Positions 1 to 7,075 of a stretch of DNA of 15,681 nucleotides are shown piece after piece. Origin of the DNA: Thermoanaerobaculales bacterium (lineage in GTDB: Bacteria; Acidobacteriota; Thermoanaerobaculia; Thermoanaerobaculales; Sulfomarinibacteraceae); the NCBI GenBank assembly GCA_025456385.1, contig JALOKS010000033.1:1-15681 (forward strand). Direction: 5' to 3'. The stretch's first letter is position 1. Each line of letters begins with the position of its first letter. Below the pieces are notes generated by a model. The model saw nothing but the letters and a program-made list of their open reading frames with translations, ran no database searches and was not told the DNA's origin. The position numbers were made by a program, and so were the translations under genes.

Positions 1-519
1 CTCGCGGGCCTGCGGGTCGGCGGTGAGTTCGAGGACACTGCGAGCGGCGCCGCGCAGGCGATGGACGAGAGCCTCACGCTCGGCCTCGTTCTGGGCTTCC
101 CTCTCGACCGCGGTCGCACCCTCGAGATCGTCTGGACCCATCAGCCCCTCGACGTTCCCACGACCGGCATCGGCACCGGCGAGGTCGGGCTCCGGCTGGA
201 CACGCTCGGGGTCGGCGGCACCTACGAGTGGGGCGAAGGCAGGCTGCGCCCCTTCGTCTCGGCCACGGTGGGGCTCACCCTGCTCAGCCCGGACGCGGCA
301 GATCTCGACGCCGAGCTGCTCTTCGCCGGCACGCTGGGCGGCGGCGTCAAGGTGCCGATCTCAGGCCGGCTCGGTCTGCGCCTCGAGGGTCGGGGCGTGG
401 CGATGCTGACCACCGGCAGCGCGGCCGGCGTCTGCGGCGGCGGCGGCTGCGTGCTCGGCTTCTCGGGATCCGGGATCGCTCAGCTCGAGCTCCTCGCGGG
501 CCTCTCCTACTCCTTCTGA
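1..519 (+). CDS. Outer-membrane beta-barrel protein, 3' part only
   Basis: The frame is open from the first base of the window, so the start and any signal peptide lie to the left; 172 residues are visible before TGA at 517-519. The sequence alternates short hydrophobic strands with Gly, Asp and Arg turns (for example LTLGLVLGFPL, LRPFVSATVGLTLL, AQLELLAGLSYSF). This is the pattern of transmembrane beta-strands in an OmpA-, OmpW- or Opacity-like barrel. The last residue is Phe after a Y-S-F ending, the usual BamA recognition signal of outer-membrane proteins. A loop near residues 140-147 holds a Cys-Gly4-Cys motif, which could form a disulfide. Function is unknown; a small structural barrel or porin-like protein is likeliest. 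The ATG at 61 is internal, not the start. There is no partner gene on the same strand downstream. Confidence 0.7.
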   Translation, partial: LAGLRVGGEFEDTASGAAQAMDESLTLGLVLGFPLDRGRTLEIVWTHQPLDVPTTGIGTGEVGLRLDTLGVGGTYEWGEGRLRPFVSATVGLTLLSPDAADLDAELLFAGTLGGGVKVPISGRLGLRLEGRGVAMLTTGSAAGVCGGGGCVLGFSGSGIAQLELLAGLSYSF

Positions 520-661
520 CGACCGTCGGAGACTGCCCCCTGGGAAGCCGGCTCGCTGGACGGAACGCCATACCTGCGCCCCTGCTGCCGAGGACCGGTC
601 GAGGCACCCCTCCAGCCGCGGCCCTCAGCAGAAGCGAGCTGCGCGCGAACCGCGAGTCGGT

Positions 662-1804
662 TCAGTCGGCGCGGCGGCGGGCGGCGGCGATCTTGAGGCC
701 CTCCCAGGCGAGCCAGCCCCGCAGGGCGGCGCCCTTGACCGGGCCGTGCCGGTGGTCGATGCGCTCGAGGCTCCAGTCGATGAGGGTCGCGGGCGGCGTG
801 ACCCGCTCCTCCTCGGGCCGCGGCACCAGGCGGATGGCATCGTACGAGCAGGCCACCGCGCACACCCCGCAGCCGATGCAGCGCCCGCCGTCCACCGTGT
901 AGGCCTCGTCGCTGGCGCTGATCGCCCCGGTCGGGCAGCGGCCGTTCGCGCAGTCGCCGCACTCGGAGCAGGTGTCGGCGTCGATCACCGAGACGTAGTT
1001 CGCGCGCGCCAGCATGTAGGGCGCGTGGTGCTCGGTGAGGGCCCGCAGGAAACCGCAGCAGCACGAGCAGCAGTTGCAGACGAAGAAGGGCTCGCGCTGG
1101 AAGTTGTAGGTGCAGTGGACGAGCCCCTCCTCCTCCACCCGCTCGAGCAGCGCCAGCGCCTCCTCGCGGCTGATCTCCCTCCCCCACTCCGGCATCCCTG
1201 CGTAGGCGTCGGTCTCGCGGGAGAAGGACATACAGGTCTCGCTGGTGTGGCTGCAGGGCTTGCCGAGGAGCTCATGCTCTTTGCGGCACAGGCAGTCGGC
1301 CACCCGGAACGAGTTGCAGCTCTCCATCATCATCTTCAGATCGTCGTAGGGCAGGATCTCGGCCTTGGCGTCGATTCGCCGGTTCACCGGCACGACCCGT
1401 GCAAGCGCCGGCGCCACGCCGCCCAGGCTGCCGAGCAGGGCCGGCGCGTAGGCCTCGAAGAGCTCCGCCATCTCCCGGTCCAGGTGGTTGAGCTGGTACT
1501 CCCAGATGCCGACGATGAAGGGTGCGAGGCCGTACCAGTCGCGGCCCCTGCGCTTCATCTTGTAGATCTGCCCCCGCTCCGCCATGCCGTCGAGGACCGC
1601 GCGCGTCTCGTCGGTGGGCCGCCGCAGGCGGCGGGCGATCATGGCGGCGGTCTCGGGCAGGGGCTTGAGCTTCAACGCCATCTCTGCGTCCGCGGGCGCG
1701 AAGATCCGGCGCAGGATCGCGAGCTCGACCCCGCTCTCGGTCGCCGGGTAGCCGTGCGGCAGCCGGTCGAGAGCGCGCGCCAGACGCTGGTAAACGTCGG
1801 CCAT
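662..1804 (-). CDS. Cysteine-rich iron-sulfur protein with C-terminal 2[4Fe-4S] ferredoxin domain
   Basis: This 380-residue protein starts at ATG 1804, preceded by GGAGGT (1812-1817) with a 7-nt gap; the frame stays open upstream but without a better ribosome site. Residues 1-100 look like a helical, winged-helix-type domain (PETAAMIARRLRRPTDETRAVLDGM). Residues 163-191 carry Cys163, 171, 173, 184 and 191. Residues 243-250 read CNCCSCCC. The ferredoxin part has Cys279, 282, 285 and 290-Pro, then Cys309, 312, 315 and 319. The first set has four residues between its third and fourth Cys where three is normal; the second set is canonical. There is no signal peptide, so it is cytoplasmic. It probably carries several Fe-S clusters and moves electrons or senses redox state. 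Similar annotated '4Fe-4S binding proteins' are known to me mainly from anaerobic and syntrophic bacteria, but no specific reaction can be assigned. It is divergent from the kinase gene. Confidence 0.9.
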   Translation of the reverse strand: MADVYQRLARALDRLPHGYPATESGVELAILRRIFAPADAEMALKLKPLPETAAMIARRLRRPTDETRAVLDGMAERGQIYKMKRRGRDWYGLAPFIVGIWEYQLNHLDREMAELFEAYAPALLGSLGGVAPALARVVPVNRRIDAKAEILPYDDLKMMMESCNSFRVADCLCRKEHELLGKPCSHTSETCMSFSRETDAYAGMPEWGREISREEALALLERVEEEGLVHCTYNFQREPFFVCNCCSCCCGFLRALTEHHAPYMLARANYVSVIDADTCSECGDCANGRCPTGAISASDEAYTVDGGRCIGCGVCAVACSYDAIRLVPRPEEERVTPPATLIDWSLERIDHRHGPVKGAALRGWLAWEGLKIAAARRRAD

Positions 1805-2036
1805 CTGTCTGACCTCCGAAGCACCTCCCCGACGGTAGCGTGCGCGGCTGCCTGGCGCAAGGGCTCCCGTCCCTCCTCGTCGGGCAGGCCCGAACTCCCG
1901 GACCTGCCGGCGGCTAGGGGCCGCGGAACACGTCACCAGCCATGAACCACGCGCCGCGAACGAAGCCTGGCAGTGCTCCTCGAGGAGGCCGCCGGAGACC
2001 CGGTGTAGACTGCTGGCCGCTGGAGCAGTACAGGCA
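1805..2036. promoter_or_regulatory. Divergent intergenic region between Fe-S protein and kinase genes
   Basis: This 232-bp spacer must hold the promoters of both flanking genes. It contains a perfect 12-bp palindrome, CTCCTCGAGGAG, at 1976-1987. A possible weak extended -10 (TGTAGACT, 2004-2011) lies about 26 nt before the kinase start, without a recognisable -35. No convincing sigma-70 promoter is visible for the Fe-S gene. The palindrome is a candidate operator; this is inference only. Confidence 0.35.
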
Positions 2037-4085
2037 GTGCCAGGTGGGCTTCGGGTCTGCCGACGGGCGATCTGGCTCGTCACGCTGATCGTCGCCGTTC
2101 CGTCCACCCTGCCCATGGCCGGAGTGAGCTGGCTGCTCGGTCTGCGGGCCGTCACTCTTGTTCTGCTCGCCGCCGCGCTGTTCTTCCTCGCCCAGATCGT
2201 GCTGTTCGCGATCGTCCGTCGGGGACTCGACCACTTCGCCTTCGTCTCGCAGCTCGCGTGTGTCGCGTTCTCCCTCGCCGGAGTGCTCGTCCTCGGCGGC
2301 CCCGCCGGGTCGGGAGGCCTCCTGTTCTTCGGGCTTGTCGGCCCGCTCTACGCCCTGGCCTTTCCGAGCCGCAGGCGCGCCGCCATCGTGTTCGGCCTGT
2401 ATGTGGCTTCGCTGGCCGCAGGGGTGCTCCTCGACGGACAGATCCCGTGGGCCAGTCCGCTGCCACCGGCTGCCAACGCCATCTCGTTCGCGGTGTTCAG
2501 CGCCTACGTGTCGGGCTTCGTGTTCGCGGCCCTCTTCTACTTCGTCCGCGAGCGCGACATCGCGGTCGCGAAGCTGCGCGAGGCCGACGAGAAGATCTCG
2601 CGCCTCCTCGCCGCCCCCGCCGAGTCGTCGGAGAACCTGGCGGGTTGGGCGAAGGCGATCGCCCGGGACATCGCCGGTTCGTTCGGGACGAGGAGGATCG
2701 GCATCTGGGAGATCAGGGACCGCGAGCTGGTCGAGCTGGTCGATGCGGGCCTTCCAGCGCCTTCCCTGGATGAGATCCACAAGGCCCTGGTGACCGACGG
2801 GCGCTGCCTGGAAGGGCCACCCGGCAGCACGATCTTCCCGGTCACGGGAAGCAGTGGCGAGCTGCACGGCGCCCTCGTGGTCGAGCGGGACGGCGGCTCC
2901 TGGACACAGAGTGGGCGCAACCTGGTGAGCGGCTTCGCGCACCAGCTCGGGTCGGCCCTCGACATGAAGCACCTGCACGCCCGCCTCGCGGCGACCGACA
3001 GCCGGCGGGCGCTGAGCCGCCAGGAGATGCACGAGCAGGGCGTCGCGACCCTGCAGATCTGCCCCCGGTGCGGGCGCTGCTTCGACCACCGCAGCGAGGT
3101 GTGCGCGGTCGACGGAGTCCGGCTCGACGCGCCGTACCTCCTGCCCTTCCGCCTCCTCAACCGGTACCGGCTGTCGCGTTCGCTGGGTTTCGGCGGCATG
3201 GGAATGGTCCTGGCCGCCTGGGACGAGAAGCTGGACCGCGAGATCGCGGTCAAGCTCATCCGCCCCGAGCATTTCAACAACACCGATCTGAGGCTCCGCT
3301 TCGAGCGCGAAGCGAGGACGGTCGCCCAGATCCAGCACCCCGGCGTGATTTCGCTCTACGACTCCGGAGAGCTCGACGACGGCACCGCCTTCCTGGTCAT
3401 GGAGAGGCTCGTGGGCGCTGACCTCGCCCATCAGCTCCGGTTGTACGGGCGCGGCACACCTTCCCAGGTCGCGGCGCTGGTCCGCCAGGGCGCCGCCGCC
3501 CTCGGCGCCGCTCACCGCGCAGGCGTCATCCACCGCGACGTCAAACCCCAGAACGTGTTCCTGGTCAGCGATCCGCAGGCCTTCAGGGTCAAGCTGCTGG
3601 ACTTCGGGCTCGCACGGTCGTTGGCCGTCGAGCATGGCCTCACTCAGACCGGAGTGATGGTGGGCACGCCGGCCTACATGTCGCCCGAGCAGGTCAACGG
3701 CGAGATGCTGGACGCCCGCACCGACGTCTACTCCTTTGCGGTGGTCTGCTACGAGGCCCTCACCGGTGTCAGTGTGGCCGCCAGAGGCGACCTCGGGAAG
3801 GTCATGATCAGCGTGCTCAATGACGAGCCGCCGCCGCCGTCGTCGATCGTTTCCGGGCTGCCGACCGAGGTGGACCAGGCCTTCGCGTCGGCGCTGGCGA
3901 AGGACAGGGCGCGCAGGCTCAAGAGCATCGAGCTGTGGAGCTCGTCCTTCGTCGACAGCTTGGAGCGGGTCGAGCCCGGTCCGGGGATCCGCGGGTGGTC
4001 GCCGGTGACGGCGGCAGCCGGCTCCGAGGTCGATTCTGAGGAGACGCTGTCCCAGCCCATGGGGTCTGGGTTTCCGGACTCGTGA
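2037..4085 (+). CDS. Membrane-bound Ser/Thr protein kinase with N-terminal sensor region
   Basis: The protein has 682 residues from GTG 2037. The start is uncertain: there is no clear ribosome site, and an internal ATG at 2115 would cut the first membrane helix. About six membrane segments cover residues 12-34, 37-60, 66-87, 92-109, 114-132 and 147-170. A charged, probably coiled-coil linker (171-192) and a GAF-like region (about 195-310) follow, then a four-Cys knuckle, CPRCGRCFD...VCAVDG (342-360), and a complete Hanks kinase domain (about 377-640). The ATP loop is G384-x-G-x-x-G389-x-V. Catalytic residues are Lys406, Glu425, HRDVKPQN (499-506), DFG (522-524) and SPE (549-551). Thr536, 538 and 544 are possible activation-loop phosphosites. 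The short tail after the kinase has no PASTA or TPR repeats. The kinase end faces the cytoplasm. Its input half resembles that of sensor histidine kinases. Substrates are unknown. Confidence 0.93.
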   Translation: MPGGLRVCRRAIWLVTLIVAVPSTLPMAGVSWLLGLRAVTLVLLAAALFFLAQIVLFAIVRRGLDHFAFVSQLACVAFSLAGVLVLGGPAGSGGLLFFGLVGPLYALAFPSRRRAAIVFGLYVASLAAGVLLDGQIPWASPLPPAANAISFAVFSAYVSGFVFAALFYFVRERDIAVAKLREADEKISRLLAAPAESSENLAGWAKAIARDIAGSFGTRRIGIWEIRDRELVELVDAGLPAPSLDEIHKALVTDGRCLEGPPGSTIFPVTGSSGELHGALVVERDGGSWTQSGRNLVSGFAHQLGSALDMKHLHARLAATDSRRALSRQEMHEQGVATLQICPRCGRCFDHRSEVCAVDGVRLDAPYLLPFRLLNRYRLSRSLGFGGMGMVLAAWDEKLDREIAVKLIRPEHFNNTDLRLRFEREARTVAQIQHPGVISLYDSGELDDGTAFLVMERLVGADLAHQLRLYGRGTPSQVAALVRQGAAALGAAHRAGVIHRDVKPQNVFLVSDPQAFRVKLLDFGLARSLAVEHGLTQTGVMVGTPAYMSPEQVNGEMLDARTDVYSFAVVCYEALTGVSVAARGDLGKVMISVLNDEPPPPSSIVSGLPTEVDQAFASALAKDRARRLKSIELWSSSFVDSLERVEPGPGIRGWSPVTAAAGSEVDSEETLSQPMGSGFPDS

Positions 4086-4087
4086 CC

Positions 4088-4110
4088 TCGGGGCGCGAGC
4101 CGCGCCCCGA
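4088..4110 (+). terminator. Strong hairpin just after the kinase gene
   Basis: A perfect 10-bp stem, TCGGGGCGCG / CGCGCCCCGA, closes over a 3-nt loop (AGC) and begins two bases after the kinase stop codon. No T-run follows, so it is either a GC-rich intrinsic terminator of weak type or a 3'-end stabiliser. Confidence 0.5.
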
Positions 4111-4125
4111 CGTCCGCAGATGCTG

Positions 4126-4148
4126 CCTCCGCGCCGCCTCGGCGGAGG
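4126..4148 (+). repeat. Second inverted repeat downstream of kinase
   Basis: CCTCCGC (4126-4132) and GCGGAGG (4142-4148) form a 7-bp stem with a 9-nt loop, 15 bases after the first hairpin. Together they make a tandem hairpin 3' end for the kinase transcript. Both lie in the 263-bp gap before the hydrolase gene, which otherwise shows no gene. Confidence 0.35.
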
Positions 4149-4348
4149 ATGTCGGAGCGGAGGTCGTGAATCCGGAGAGCGATCCGTGCAACCGGAGCTG
4201 CGGCCACCCGTAACTCTGGCCTGCGACCATGAAACCGGCGACCGCTTCCGAGCTCGAGTCCGCTGTCGATTCGCACCTGAGTCAGTGCGACAACGCTCGC
4301 CGGAGGCAGGCGCACCGAAACCGGCTGCCGTGTGACATCGGAGGTCCC

Positions 4349-4945
4349 ATGCAACGATCCGCGTCTGTTCTCGCGCTCGCTCTCGTCGTCCTCGCGCCCA
4401 CAGCCGTCGCCGCCGACGATCCGCCGGCAGCGGCGGCCAAGGGCAGGCCTGCCCTGGTGGTGATGGACGTCCAGAACGCCTTCATGCCGCTCATGGACGC
4501 CGCCGACACCGGGATGGGGCTGGTGATGATCAACGCCACCATCGAGCTCTTCCGCGCGCACGGTCTGCCGGTGATCCGGGTCTACCACAGCGACCCGGCG
4601 CGCGGCCCGCTGCCGGGCACCGAGGCCTTCGAGTTCCCAGGCACGGTCGGCATCCGCGACGGCGACCCGATGGTCGTCAAGGCGCACGCCAGCGCCTTCA
4701 ACCAGACCGAGCTCGACCGCATCCTGCGCGAGCAGGGAGTCGACACGGTCTTCCTCAGCGGCCTGAGCGCCGTCGGCTGCGTGCTGGCGACCTACTGGGA
4801 TGCGGACCGCCTCGACTACCGGGTGTTCATGGTCCGCAACGGGCTGATCAGCCACAAGGCGGCCCTCACCGAGAGCGTCGAGGAGATGACCGGCGCGGTC
4901 GGCTACGAGGCGATCGCGTACATGCTCGACGCCGCCACCGACTGA
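4349..4945 (+). CDS. Exported isochorismatase-family cysteine hydrolase
   Basis: The gene encodes 198 residues from ATG 4349. GGAGGT (4340-4345) sits just before the start, and the start places a clear signal peptide first (hydrophobic ALALVVLAPTAVAA, probable cleavage near residue 22). The body is the isochorismatase/nicotinamidase fold: ALVVMDVQNAF near residues 35-45 with Asp40, Lys111 in VVKAHASAF, and Cys144 in SGLSAVGCVLAT. These are the expected Asp-Lys-Cys triad and cis-peptide region. The family hydrolyses C-N bonds (nicotinamide, carbamoyl amides) or vinyl ethers; the substrate here cannot be told. Export is notable because most relatives are cytoplasmic. An upstream in-frame ATG at 4229 lacks a ribosome site and would bury the signal peptide. 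It stands alone and converges on the next gene. Confidence 0.88.
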   Translation: MQRSASVLALALVVLAPTAVAADDPPAAAAKGRPALVVMDVQNAFMPLMDAADTGMGLVMINATIELFRAHGLPVIRVYHSDPARGPLPGTEAFEFPGTVGIRDGDPMVVKAHASAFNQTELDRILREQGVDTVFLSGLSAVGCVLATYWDADRLDYRVFMVRNGLISHKAALTESVEEMTGAVGYEAIAYMLDAATD

Positions 4946-5011
4946 GCGCCGCGCCCGACTGGCCGGCCTGCATGTCGGAGGGGCCGAGCGGTGTGCGCGG
5001 CCGCCCGGCTC

Positions 5012-5476
5012 TCACTTGATGTTGCTGCGCGATGTGCTGATCGGCGCACCGCGCACGAGAGTCACCTTCAGCCAGTTGTCGCCGATCTCCAGCTTGGCGG
5101 TGTTGCCGCCGACCGCTTTCGCGAACTTCCTCGGTTCCTGGGGCTTCGGCTTGGCGGCGCGGGTGTCCATCGCCGTCGCGGCGCCGGCGAGCTCGATCGG
5201 CTGGCCGGCATCGTCAGCCTCGACATCGACGGTCGCCCCATCGACCGCGATCCTCACTAAGTACTGACCCTTCGGCAGGTCGGCGAAGCGGACGACACCT
5301 TGCGCGTCGGTTGTCCCCTCGGCGACGATCGCCCCGTTATTGGGCGGAATCCGGCCCACCTTGACGTCCCTGCCCGCAATCGGCTCGCCGGGCGCGCGGT
5401 CCGCGGCCCCGGACACCGTCACCGCCGCAACCGTGCCGAGCGCCAGAAGTGCCAGAGTCCTCGCCAGCTTCTTCAT
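5012..5476 (-). CDS. Small exported protein with SpaA/carboxypeptidase-regulatory-like domain
   Basis: This 154-residue protein starts at ATG 5476, which has GGAG seven bases upstream and gives a textbook signal peptide (MKKLARTLALLALGTVAAVT...SGAA, cleavage near residue 25). Residues 32-83 have the prealbumin-like beta-sandwich pattern: 'GRDVKVGRIPPNNGAIVAEGTTDAQG' style strand-turn-strand, then VVRFADLPKGQYLVRI. This is typical of carboxypeptidase-regulatory or SpaA-like domains. A Pro/Lys-rich stretch (109-120) and a short C-terminal strand segment (NTAKLEIGDNWLKVTLV) follow. There are no Cys residues and no sorting signal, so it is probably periplasmic or secreted. Such domains usually serve as structural or binding modules; no enzymatic role is visible. 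It is convergent with the exported hydrolase, 66 bases away. Confidence 0.75.
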   Translation of the reverse strand: MKKLARTLALLALGTVAAVTVSGAADRAPGEPIAGRDVKVGRIPPNNGAIVAEGTTDAQGVVRFADLPKGQYLVRIAVDGATVDVEADDAGQPIELAGAATAMDTRAAKPKPQEPRKFAKAVGGNTAKLEIGDNWLKVTLVRGAPISTSRSNIK

Positions 5477-5876
5477 CGATTCACTCCAGTTCTCCGCGAA
5501 CCGGACGAGCAGCGCCCGATCGCAGTGTTCGAGCCCCGAGATCACGCTGCCGCGGTCATCGATTCCACTTCGTCTGGAACACTGACAGAGAGAAGGCCCC
5601 CGACCCGACCCGCATTCCCGCGCCGGGGCGAAGCCAGGCGGCCACCCCGTCCGGCCCAGACACGGCGCGGGGCAGCAGCCTGCGCACTCGCCCTCCGGCC
5701 CTGCGTGGACGCCGATGCTGAAGCTTCGGACGCGACTGGATCAGGCGCCGCGTGGCAACCGGGTACGCGCGACGGGCGGCTCCGCGCACCCAGGGGCACT
5801 GGCAATGAAGTGGCTGACGCGTCGCCGCACGATGCGGCACCCCACCACGCGGCCCGTGCAAGGCGCCGGAGGTCGG
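5477..5876. other. 400-bp stretch without a recognised gene
   Basis: Open frames exist on both strands here but their translations are Arg/Ala/Pro/Ser-rich and low in structure, as expected from GC-rich noncoding DNA. The part next to 5476 carries the ribosome site of the small exported protein. GCCGC-ACGAT-GCGGC (5824-5838) is a short hairpin about 40 bases beyond the stop of the YciI-like gene and could be its terminator. Nothing else is seen. Confidence 0.5.
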
Positions 5877-6149
5877 CTAGCCGCCAACGCCCACCTGCCA
5901 CGCCCGGACGCGCCAGCTCGTGACGAGGCCGTTGGCCACGTAGGGATCAGCGGCGAGGAACGACTCGACGACGGCGCGCTCGCCGGAGAAGACGAGCACG
6001 GCTCCGTCCAGCGGATCGTCGAAGGCCCCCGCCATGAGCAACTCGCCGCGTCCGTGCGCGGCCCGAGCGAGCGTCAGGTGCGCCTCCCGGAACGGGATCC
6101 TGCGTGCGGCCATGTCCTCGACGAAATCGTAGAGAAGCAGGAAGTGCAT
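5877..6149 (-). CDS. YciI-like protein (YCII-related domain)
   Basis: A complete 90-residue protein starts at ATG 6149, with GGAGG six bases upstream. It is a single YCII domain: the strand MHFLLLYDFV, the conserved His24 in REAHLTLARAAH, Leu-Met-Ala-Gly-Ala-Phe with Asp44 and Asp45, the strand GAVLVFSG, and the family hallmark AADPYVANGLV (66-76) before the last strand. These proteins form ferredoxin-fold dimers with a His/Asp pocket. A few are dehalogenases or lactone-type enzymes, but most have no known substrate. It is divergent from the dinucleotide-binding oxidoreductase gene, so the two may share regulation. Confidence 0.92.
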   Translation of the reverse strand: MHFLLLYDFVEDMAARRIPFREAHLTLARAAHGRGELLMAGAFDDPLDGAVLVFSGERAVVESFLAADPYVANGLVTSWRVRAWQVGVGG

Positions 6150-6301
6150 CCTCGGCCTCCGATGACGGTACGAGGGATGCCGTCCGCCGGTTTCGCTCCG
6201 GTGCCCGGAGTTTTCTGGACCGTCCGGACGTTGTCGCGACAGGGACGGCGCCCGGAACGGCGGCAGAAACTGCAGGACCGGCGGCGCCGGGGAGGCAGGC
6301 C
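6150..6301. promoter_or_regulatory. Divergent promoter region with nested palindrome
   Basis: This 152-bp spacer separates the YciI-like and oxidoreductase genes. TGTCGCGACA (6232-6241) is a perfect 10-bp palindrome, bracketed by CCGTCC (6220-6225) and GGACGG (6243-6248). The arrangement resembles a dimeric regulator site lying about 55-80 bases before the plus-strand start. No consensus -35/-10 pair is obvious on either strand. Confidence 0.4.
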
Positions 6302-6934
6302 ATGAAGATCGCGATCATCGGCGCCGGCAGCGTCGGGCGGGCCCTCGGAAGGGCGTGGCTCGGCGCCGGGCACGAGCTCAGCTTCGGGGTCCGCGACCCT
6401 GCGGACCCGAAGCACCGCGAGCTCCGCGAGTCTGTCGGGAAGGCCGCCGGCGTCACCGCCGTGCCCGCCGCCGCAGCCGCGGCCGAGGCGGTCGTGCTGG
6501 CCACCCCCTGGCCCGCGACCCGCGCCGCCATCGAGGCCGCCGGCGATCTCTCCGGCAAGCTGGTCCTCGACTGCACCAACCCGCTCGCGCCGGACCTCTC
6601 CGGCCTGACCCTGGGCCACGAGACCTCCGGCGGCGAGCAGGTGGCGGCGTGGGCGCCCGGGGCCTCGGTGTTCAAGGCCTTCAACAGCACCGGCTTCAAC
6701 ATCATGGCCGCTCCCGTCGTGGATGGCCGCCGCGCCGTGATGCTCTACTGCGGCGATGACGACTCGCGCCGGGAGGTGGTCGCGCAGCTCGTCAGCGACG
6801 TCGGCTTCGAGGCGGTCGACGCCGGCCGGCTCGCGGCGGCGCGCCTCCTCGAGCCCTTCGCCCTGCTGTGGATCTCGCTCGCCCACCGGCAGGGGCTCGG
6901 CCGCGACGTCGCGTTCGCGCTCCTGCGCCGCTGA
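6302..6934 (+). CDS. NAD(P)-binding oxidoreductase of the COG2085 / F420:NADP reductase-like family
   Basis: The protein has 210 residues from ATG 6302, with GGAGG six bases upstream. It begins with a Rossmann motif, MKIAIIGAGSVG (G7-x-G9-x-x-G12), and the next strand ends in SFGVRDP, where Arg31 may favour NADP. VVLATPW (65-70) and KLVLDCTNPL (86-95) are the usual strands of the family, and VFKAFNSTGFNIM (123-135) matches the conserved motif of NpdG/Fno-like proteins. F420:NADP oxidoreductase moves hydride between F420 and NADP, but many COG2085 members are uncharacterised and no F420 synthesis gene is visible here. The length is normal for the family and there is no signal peptide. It is divergent from the YciI-like gene. 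Confidence 0.88.
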   Translation: MKIAIIGAGSVGRALGRAWLGAGHELSFGVRDPADPKHRELRESVGKAAGVTAVPAAAAAAEAVVLATPWPATRAAIEAAGDLSGKLVLDCTNPLAPDLSGLTLGHETSGGEQVAAWAPGASVFKAFNSTGFNIMAAPVVDGRRAVMLYCGDDDSRREVVAQLVSDVGFEAVDAGRLAAARLLEPFALLWISLAHRQGLGRDVAFALLRR

Positions 6935-7075
6935 CCGCGGCAGTCTGCTGGAAGGCGGGCATGGGTCGGACACCACCGCGAGCGGATCACGAATAGACGC
7001 ATGGCCGCGGCGTAGAGTCCGGGTGACGAGCAGCAGAGCCGACGTAGCGAAACGAACGACTGGAAGGAGACGACG

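Noticed and set aside
746..1945. Plus-strand open frame of 399 codons opposite the Fe-S gene
   Set aside because: Ala/Gly/Val/His-rich shadow; the minus strand has conserved ferredoxin motifs and a ribosome site.
1914..3635. Long minus-strand open frame (573 codons) opposite the kinase gene
   Set aside because: Translation is Gln/Arg/Gly/Glu-rich without family motifs, and the plus strand here encodes a textbook kinase domain.
4229..4348. Upstream ATG for the isochorismatase-family gene
   Set aside because: No ribosome site, and it would place 40 polar residues before a clear signal peptide; ATG 4349 has GGAGGT.
5542..5901. Minus-strand frame of 119 codons in the 5477-5876 gap
   Set aside because: Low-complexity Arg/Ala/Ser translation, overlaps the end of the YciI-like gene, no ribosome site.
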